Origin: Pseudomonadota bacterium
GTDB lineage: Bacteria; Pseudomonadota; Alphaproteobacteria; Reyranellales; Reyranellaceae
NCBI GenBank assembly: GCA_023386865.1
Contig: JAEWIV010000397.1
Coordinates: 1 to 9,389 of the forward strand
Direction of reading: 5' to 3'
Length of the DNA: 9,389 nucleotides
Position numbers and translations under genes: made by a program. The first letter of the stretch is position 1; each line of letters opens with the position of its first letter. Under the pieces are notes generated by a model. That model saw only the letters and a list, made by a program, of their open reading frames with translations. It was not told the DNA's origin and ran no database searches. Of the stretch, positions 4,759 through 9,389 are shown piece after piece.

Positions 4759-6984
4759 ATGACCCTGCATCAGGAGCGCGCCACCGCCGTCCGGCAACTG
4801 GTCGAGCAGACCCGCGACATCGAGAAGACGGGCGTGACCCGCGCCAACCTCGAGAAGATCGGCAGCCTGCTGGCCGCGCTGGCGAGCCGCGCCGAGCTCT
4901 TCCCGCAGGAGGAATTCCCCTTGGGCGCCGACGGCGGCATCTATCGCCTGGCCGAGGATCCCGACCATCGCTTTGCGCTCTATGCCTCGGCCGGCGGGCC
5001 CGGCAAGAAGGTGCCGCCGCACAACCATACGACCTGGGCGATCATCGCCGGCGTCCACGGCGCCGAGCGCAACGTCGTCTACGACCGGCTCGACAACGGC
5101 GCGCGCGAGGATCTCGTGCAACTGCGCGAGGCGCCGGCCAAGGAGAAGACGCTGCGCCGCGGCGACGTCATCAGCTACATGCCCGAGGATTTCCATCACA
5201 TCGAGACGCCCATCGCCTCCGGGGCCGACTCGGGCGATGCGCTGCACCTGCACTTCTATGGGCTCAGCCTGGAGCATCTGCCCAACCGCGTCTCGGTCGA
5301 CATGGCGACCGGCAATGCCAGGCGTTTCATGGCCAAGGCCAAGATCCTGACGCCGCTGGTCGACGTGAAGCAGGTCAAGGCGATGCTGAAGTCGGGCGAG
5401 GTCTTCGGCTTCTTCGACGTGCGCGAGGAAGGCGAGTTCTCGATCCAGGGCCATCCGCTGTTCGCCACGCCGCTGCCGCTGTCGAAGCTCGAGCCGCGCG
5501 CCTTCGCCCTGCTGCCCGACCCGCACACCCGCATCGTGCTGATGGACAGCGGCGATGAGGCCGCCGATCCGCAATGGGCCGGCCGCGCCAACCGGGCGGC
5601 GGCAAAGCTCTCGCAACTCGGCTACACCGACGTCGGCGTGATGAAGGGCGGGCTGAAAGCCTGGCGCGACGCGGGCTACGAGGTCTTCACCGGCGTCAAC
5701 GTGCCGTCCAAGGCGTTCGGCGAGGTGGTCGAGCACGAGAACGACACGCCGCGCATCGACGCCGCCGACCTGCAGAAGCTGGTCGACGCCAAGACCGACC
5801 TGGTGATCCTGGACTCGCGGCCGATGCCGGAGTTCAACAACATGTCGATCCCGGGCGGCATCGACTGCCCCGGCGCCGAGCTGGTCTATCGCGTGAAGGA
5901 CTTCGCGCCCAATCCCGAGACGCTGGTGGTGGTGAACTGCGCCGGCCGCACGCGCTCGATCATCGGCGCGCAGTCGCTGATCAATGCCGGCCTGCCCAAC
6001 AAGGTGATCGCGCTCAAGAACGGCACCATGGGCTGGCATCTCGCCGGCCTGAAGGTGGCGCGCGGCGAGACCAGGAGCTTCGGGCCGCAGGGTCCGGAGG
6101 CGGCCAGGTTCGCGCAGGCCGCGGCGGCGAACATCGCCAGGAAGATGAACATCAGGAGGATCGACAAGGCGGGCCTCGACGAGCTCGTGGCGAAAGGCGG
6201 CCCGCTCCATCGCCTCGACGTGCGCGATCCGGCGGAATATGCGCAGGGCCATCTGAAGGGCTTCCGCCACGCTGCGGGCGGCCAGCTCGTGCAGGCGACC
6301 GATCAATATGTCGGCGCCCGGAACGCCACCATCGTGCTGCACGACAATGACGGTGTGCGCGCGACCATGACGGCGCACTGGCTGATGCAGATGGGCTGGA
6401 ACGAGGTCCACGTCCTCGACCACAAGCCGGCCGCCGGCGAACTCACCACCGAGGCAGAGCCGCGCTTCCCCGCGGGCTTCGCCGTGCCGACACCGCCGAC
6501 CGTTGCGCCGGCCGAGCTCGACAAATCGCGCGAGCAGGCCCTGGTGATCGATCTCGACACCAGCCTGCGCTATCGCGACGGCCACGTGCCCGGCGCCTGG
6601 TTCGCCGTGCGCGCCGGCCTCGCCAGGACCATCCCGGAGATGCTGGCCAAGCAGAAGGGCGCGACGCGCATCGTGCTGGTCTCGCCCGACGGCGAGATCG
6701 CAGCGCTGGCGGCGGCCGAAGCGGCGGATGCGGCGGGCGGATTGCCGGTCGCCGTTCTGGCAGGCGGCATGAAGGCGTGGCGCGACGCCAAGCTGCCGAT
6801 CGAGGCGGGACACACGCGGATGGCCGATCCGCCGACCGACGTGTGGTACCGGCCTTATGACTTCAAAGATAATGTCGAGGCCGCCATGCGGCAGTATCTG
6901 GAATGGGAAGTCGATCTCGTGCCGCAGGTGGCGCGCGACGGCGATGCCGCCTTCAAGGTGATGAAGGCAAGTCTAAGAGATTGA
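4759..6984 (+). CDS. Thiol-dioxygenase-like cupin fused to four rhodanese domains
   Basis: A 741-residue cytoplasmic fusion. Residues ~1-195 form a cysteine-dioxygenase-like cupin with H88 and H90 in VPPHNHTTW, a third ligand at H146 or H147 in EDFHHIE, and LHLHFYG, where the usual Ser-x-His-x-Tyr triad becomes H163-x-H165-x-Y167. Four rhodanese-like domains follow: ~200-312, ~332-437, ~466-560 and ~585-684. Only the second has a catalytic Cys (C394 in the loop CAGRTR). The matching loops of the others read MDSGDE, HDNDG and VSPDG. A C-terminal tail, ~690-741, is predicted helical. Rhodaneses carry sulfur as a Cys persulfide and pass it to thiols or cyanide; the cupin would oxidise a thiol or persulfide with O2. 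The joint role, in thiol/persulfide oxidation or sulfur detoxification, is inference. ATG 4759 has GGAGG five bases upstream. The frame stays open upstream only as antisense of the transglycosylase gene. The gene ends five bases before atpI. Confidence 0.9.
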   Translation: MTLHQERATAVRQLVEQTRDIEKTGVTRANLEKIGSLLAALASRAELFPQEEFPLGADGGIYRLAEDPDHRFALYASAGGPGKKVPPHNHTTWAIIAGVHGAERNVVYDRLDNGAREDLVQLREAPAKEKTLRRGDVISYMPEDFHHIETPIASGADSGDALHLHFYGLSLEHLPNRVSVDMATGNARRFMAKAKILTPLVDVKQVKAMLKSGEVFGFFDVREEGEFSIQGHPLFATPLPLSKLEPRAFALLPDPHTRIVLMDSGDEAADPQWAGRANRAAAKLSQLGYTDVGVMKGGLKAWRDAGYEVFTGVNVPSKAFGEVVEHENDTPRIDAADLQKLVDAKTDLVILDSRPMPEFNNMSIPGGIDCPGAELVYRVKDFAPNPETLVVVNCAGRTRSIIGAQSLINAGLPNKVIALKNGTMGWHLAGLKVARGETRSFGPQGPEAARFAQAAAANIARKMNIRRIDKAGLDELVAKGGPLHRLDVRDPAEYAQGHLKGFRHAAGGQLVQATDQYVGARNATIVLHDNDGVRATMTAHWLMQMGWNEVHVLDHKPAAGELTTEAEPRFPAGFAVPTPPTVAPAELDKSREQALVIDLDTSLRYRDGHVPGAWFAVRAGLARTIPEMLAKQKGATRIVLVSPDGEIAALAAAEAADAAGGLPVAVLAGGMKAWRDAKLPIEAGHTRMADPPTDVWYRPYDFKDNVEAAMRQYLEWEVDLVPQVARDGDAAFKVMKASLRD

Positions 6985-6989
6985 TTTAT

Positions 6990-7352
6990 ATGACAAATCC
7001 TCCGGATCCCGAAGGCGATCGCCGACGCATCGAGGAGATCGACGCGCGCCTCAGGGCGGCACGTGGAAAAATCGAAAAACCGCGCCCGAACAACGGGGTA
7101 AGTAGCGGAATGTCGCACCGCCAGACAGGCGTTGCGTATCGAGTGTTGGTGGATATGATCGCGGGCCTTTTGGTCGGGGGCTTTCTCGGCTATTGGCTCG
7201 ACCGCTGGTTGGGTTGGGCGCCTTGGTCATTGGTGACGGGACTGGTTCTCGGTTTCGTCGCGGGCGCCAACAATGCCTGGCGCGCCATTCGAGACTACTC
7301 GAGGGACGCCGCCAAGGCCGGGGGAAGCGACGAGGAGCGTCGCCTGCCCTGA
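6990..7352 (+). CDS. atpI: ATP synthase accessory protein AtpI
   Basis: A 120-residue inner-membrane protein at the head of the Fo genes. A charged, partly helical N-terminus (IEEIDARLRAARGK, ~14-27) precedes two membrane spans at about 50-70 and 77-97, separated by a short DRWLGWAP turn. This is the usual layout of alphaproteobacterial AtpI. In the systems studied AtpI helps assemble the c-ring and is not a stoichiometric subunit. The ATG at 6990 is chosen because the family N-terminal helix begins there. The frame stays open to 6903, but those codons overlap the fusion gene's C-terminus. The ribosome site is weak (an AAGAGA upstream). The gap to the preceding gene is only five bases, and no clear promoter was found, so read-through from the fusion gene or a promoter inside its 3' end is possible. 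Confidence 0.88.
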   Translation: MTNPPDPEGDRRRIEEIDARLRAARGKIEKPRPNNGVSSGMSHRQTGVAYRVLVDMIAGLLVGGFLGYWLDRWLGWAPWSLVTGLVLGFVAGANNAWRAIRDYSRDAAKAGGSDEERRLP

Positions 7353-7397
7353 GGCGGTTGGGCGTGGAATCGACGCGTTGGGGACGAGGTAAGCCAA

Positions 7398-8126
7398 ATG
7401 CACAGCCCGATGGAGCAGTTCGAGATCAAGCGGCTGCTCCACCTGAAAATCTTTGGCATCGACGCCTCCTTCACGAATTCAGCGACGTGGATGGTGATCG
7501 CCGTGATTCTGGCGACCACCGTGTTCGTCTGGGGCATGCGCCAGCGCGCCCTGGTGCCGGGTCGCCTGCAGTCGGTCGCCGAGCTGGGCTACGAGTTCGT
7601 CGCCGGCATGGTGCGCGACAACGTCGGCGACGCCGGGAAGAAGTACTTCCCGTTCATCCTGACGCTCTTCATCTTCATCCTGTTCTGCAACGTGCTGGGC
7701 ATGGTGCCCTACTCGTTCACGCCGACCAGCCACATCGTCGTCACCTTCGCCATGGCGGCCTTCGTGTTCGTCGGCGTCACCATCATCGGCTTCGCCAAGC
7801 ACGGCCTGCATTTCCTGTCGCTGTTCGTGCCCAAGGGCGTGCCGTTCGCCCTGCTGCTCCTGCTGGTGCCGATCGAGATCATCTCCTACTTCATCCGCCC
7901 CTTCAGCCTGTCGATCCGGCTGTTCGCCAACATGCTGGCCGGCCACACCATGCTGAAGGTGTTCGGCGGCTTCGTGGTGATGCTGGGCATCATCGGCGGC
8001 TGGGCGCCGCTCGCCTTCATCGTCGTGTTCACCGGCCTGGAACTGCTGATCGCGTTCCTGCAGGCCTACGTGTTCGCGATCCTGACCTGCCTCTACCTGA
8101 ACGACGCAGTTCATCTCCATCACTGA
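7398..8126 (+). CDS. atpB: ATP synthase Fo subunit a
   Basis: A 242-residue integral membrane protein that forms the two proton half-channels beside the c-ring. The essential Arg is R174 in SIRLFANMLAGH. The following His takes the place of E. coli Glu219, and a Glu (in FTGLELLIAFLQAYVF) sits where E. coli has His245. This Glu/His exchange is the familiar alphaproteobacterial and mitochondrial arrangement. Hydrophobic spans lie at about 30-48, 85-105, 112-135, 148-170, 185-205 and 208-236. Length is usual for the family. The ATG has GAGG eight bases upstream. The 45-bp gap after atpI holds no recognisable promoter, so it is read as part of one operon with atpE. Confidence 0.97.
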   Translation: MHSPMEQFEIKRLLHLKIFGIDASFTNSATWMVIAVILATTVFVWGMRQRALVPGRLQSVAELGYEFVAGMVRDNVGDAGKKYFPFILTLFIFILFCNVLGMVPYSFTPTSHIVVTFAMAAFVFVGVTIIGFAKHGLHFLSLFVPKGVPFALLLLLVPIEIISYFIRPFSLSIRLFANMLAGHTMLKVFGGFVVMLGIIGGWAPLAFIVVFTGLELLIAFLQAYVFAILTCLYLNDAVHLHH

Positions 8127-8151
8127 TCCATACGACTGAAAGGAAATCGAA

Positions 8152-8379
8152 ATGGACGCCTCTGCAGCCAAGCTCATCGGTGCCGGTCTGGCCACCATCG
8201 CCCTCGCCGGCGTCGGCGTCGGCATCGGCAACATCTTCGGCAGCTTCGTGTCGGGCGCGCTGCGCAACCCCGAAGCGGCTCCACGCGTGTTCGGCAACGT
8301 GCTCCTGGGCTTCGCGCTCACGGAAGCGGTGGCGCTGTTCGCGCTGGTCATCGCCTTCATGATCCTGTTCGTGTTCTAA
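8152..8379 (+). CDS. atpE: ATP synthase Fo subunit c
   Basis: A 75-residue hairpin of two membrane helices, the monomer of the proton-driven c-ring. Helix 1 is Gly-rich (residues ~8-35, with GVGVGIGNIFG). The polar loop is R38-N39-P40, and the ion-carrying carboxylate is E58 in ALTEAVALFAL. The residues around E58 and in helix 1 do not show the Gln/Glu and Ser/Thr ligand set of sodium-type c subunits, so proton use is expected. AGGA lies about eight bases before the ATG. It is 25 bp after atpB and 8 bp before the b' gene. High expression relative to neighbours would be needed for ring stoichiometry, but no special leader structure was seen. Confidence 0.97.
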   Translation: MDASAAKLIGAGLATIALAGVGVGIGNIFGSFVSGALRNPEAAPRVFGNVLLGFALTEAVALFALVIAFMILFVF

Positions 8380-8387
8380 GCACGACG

Positions 8388-8969
8388 ATGCTGAAGTCGA
8401 TCTACGGTGCGCTCGCCGGCCTCGCCGTGTTGGTGGCGAGCGGCACGGCAATGGCGAAGGAAGGGTCGGGCGGCATGCCGCAGCTCGACCCCAACAGCTT
8501 CGCACCGCAGCTCGTCTGGCTCGCGATCGCCTTCCTGGCGCTTTACCTGGTGATGTCGAGGCTGGCGGTGCCCGCGATCTCCGACACCATCGACAAGCGC
8601 CAGGCCAAGATCCAGGGCGATCTCGACGCGGCCGAGAAGGCCAACGAGGAGACCCGTGGCCTGGTCGCGGCGTACGAGAAGCGGCTGGCCGACACCCGCG
8701 AGGAAGCACGCAAGCTGATGCGCCAGCGCGGCGAGGCCGACAGCGCCGCGGCCGCGACGCGGCTGCAGGCCCTGCACGACAAGCTCGCGGCGCAGATCGG
8801 CGAGGCCGAGAAGCGCATCGCCGCCCAGCGTGACGATGTCATGGCGGGACTGGAGAACATGGCCAAGGACATCGGCCAGGAAGTCTACGCCAAGCTTGCC
8901 GGCCAGCCGGCCGACCAGGCGGCGCTCTCCGCCAAGGTCGCGGCAGCGGCCAAGGGAGGCAATCGATGA
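8388..8969 (+). CDS. ATP synthase Fo subunit b' (second b-type stalk subunit)
   Basis: A 193-residue subunit of the peripheral stalk that pairs with subunit b to hold F1 against rotation. An N-terminal hydrophobic segment (1-23, ending in AMA) looks like a cleavable signal peptide. Then comes MPQLDPNSFAPQLVWLAIAF, the typical b' start and membrane anchor, with the main span at ~42-60. A long charged coiled coil follows (~65-165, rich in Ala, Glu, Lys and Arg). An ATG at 8475 would give a form starting at MPQLD, with AAGGAAGGG nine bases upstream, whereas ATG 8388 has no good ribosome site. The start is thus uncertain by 29 codons. The stop overlaps the start of subunit b by four bases (ATGA), which indicates translational coupling. 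Confidence 0.9.
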   Translation: MLKSIYGALAGLAVLVASGTAMAKEGSGGMPQLDPNSFAPQLVWLAIAFLALYLVMSRLAVPAISDTIDKRQAKIQGDLDAAEKANEETRGLVAAYEKRLADTREEARKLMRQRGEADSAAAATRLQALHDKLAAQIGEAEKRIAAQRDDVMAGLENMAKDIGQEVYAKLAGQPADQAALSAKVAAAAKGGNR

Positions 8970-9389
8970 TCAGCACGGCATGGGCGGCCGACGCCGGTGG
9001 CGGCGGCGTGTTCTCCGACCCGGGCTTCTGGGTAGCGGTCGCCTTCTTCCTGTTCTTCGCTCTCGCCGGCAAGGCCCTGTGGGGCCGCATCTCGGCGATG
9101 CTCGACAAGCGGGCGGCCGACATCGCCAGGGCGCTGGCCGACGCCGCGCGCCTGCGCGAGGAGGCCCTGAAGGCCAAGCAGGATGCCGAGCGCACGCTGG
9201 GTCGCGCGCAGGCCGAGGGTGCGGAGATCCTGAAGCAGGCGCGCGAGGAAGCCGAGCGCATGCAGGCCCGCGCCGCAGCCGGCCTGGAGGCGGCGGTGGC
9301 CCTGCGCGAGCAGCAGGCGCTGGACCGCATCGCCCAGTCGCAGGCGGCCGCCACCAAGGAAGTGCGCGATACCGCGGTCGACGTGGCGC
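8966..9389 (+). CDS. atpF: ATP synthase Fo subunit b, 5' part (runs off the right edge)
   Basis: The ATG at 8966-8968 overlaps the b' stop and has GGGAGG (8954-8959) six bases upstream. The visible 141 codons give a short N-terminus with a Gly run, a membrane anchor FWVAVAFFLFFALAG (~22-36), then a long Ala/Glu/Arg-rich coiled coil from about residue 45 to the edge. Heptad-like segments such as EEALKAKQDAERTLGRAQAE are typical of b subunits. It forms the stalk with b' and contacts subunits a and delta. The coiled-coil C-terminus lies beyond the window. Finding both b' and b supports the alphaproteobacterial (or phototroph-like) type of enzyme over the single-b E. coli type. Confidence 0.95.
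   Translation, partial: MISTAWAADAGGGGVFSDPGFWVAVAFFLFFALAGKALWGRISAMLDKRAADIARALADAARLREEALKAKQDAERTLGRAQAEGAEILKQAREEAERMQARAAAGLEAAVALREQQALDRIAQSQAAATKEVRDTAVDVA

Noticed and set aside
4744..6813. Minus-strand open frame through the whole fusion gene, joined to the transglycosylase frame.
   Set aside because: It is the antisense of a gene with clear cupin and rhodanese motifs, of low-complexity His/Arg/Asp-rich composition. Long antisense frames are expected at this GC level.
6868..6873. GATAAT as the -10 of an atp promoter inside the fusion gene.
   Set aside because: No acceptable -35 lies 16-18 bp upstream, so it is not supported.

Overview
The window is GC-rich DNA that reads as an alphaproteobacterial chromosome. 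The best evidence for this is the F-type ATP synthase Fo cluster at the right end, in the order atpI, atpB, atpE, b', b. It carries two divergent b-type subunits (b' and b), and subunit a has a His in place of the E. coli Glu, as is usual for alphaproteobacteria. Codon choice and protein style suggest a Rhodospirillales/Reyranella-like organism, but that placement is only an impression.

Layout. (1) 1-240, minus strand: 5' end of a phosphotransferase-fold gene. (2) 241-334: an inverted pair of REP-like palindromes. (3) 335-883, minus: moaB/mogA-type molybdopterin gene. (4) 933-1406, plus: small cupin, divergent from moaB. (5) 1410-2130, minus: a Phd/YefM-type antitoxin and a PIN-domain (VapC-like) toxin, with a 27-bp palindrome lying over a recognisable promoter. 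The antitoxin frame runs 104 nt into the toxin gene. (6) 2133-2747, minus: a Gln-type thiol dioxygenase of the cysteine dioxygenase family. (7) 2815-4683, minus: a secreted soluble lytic transglycosylase. (8) 4759-6984, plus, divergent from the transglycosylase: a 741-residue protein that fuses a thiol-dioxygenase-like cupin to four rhodanese-like domains. Only the second rhodanese keeps a catalytic cysteine. (9) 6990 to the end, plus: the Fo genes, starting five bases after the fusion gene and running off the window inside subunit b.

How it fits together. The Fo genes build the proton channel and peripheral stalk of ATP synthase. The most distinctive content is the sulfur-related set: two thiol-dioxygenase-type cupins sit on either side of a lytic transglycosylase gene, and one is covalently joined to a multi-rhodanese array. 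This suggests coupled oxidation and sulfur transfer on small thiols or persulfides, but the substrate cannot be read from sequence. The toxin-antitoxin pair looks like an inserted accessory cassette between the small cupin and the dioxygenase gene.

No tRNA, rRNA, CRISPR array or insertion sequence was seen. No stretch over 300 bases lacks a gene.
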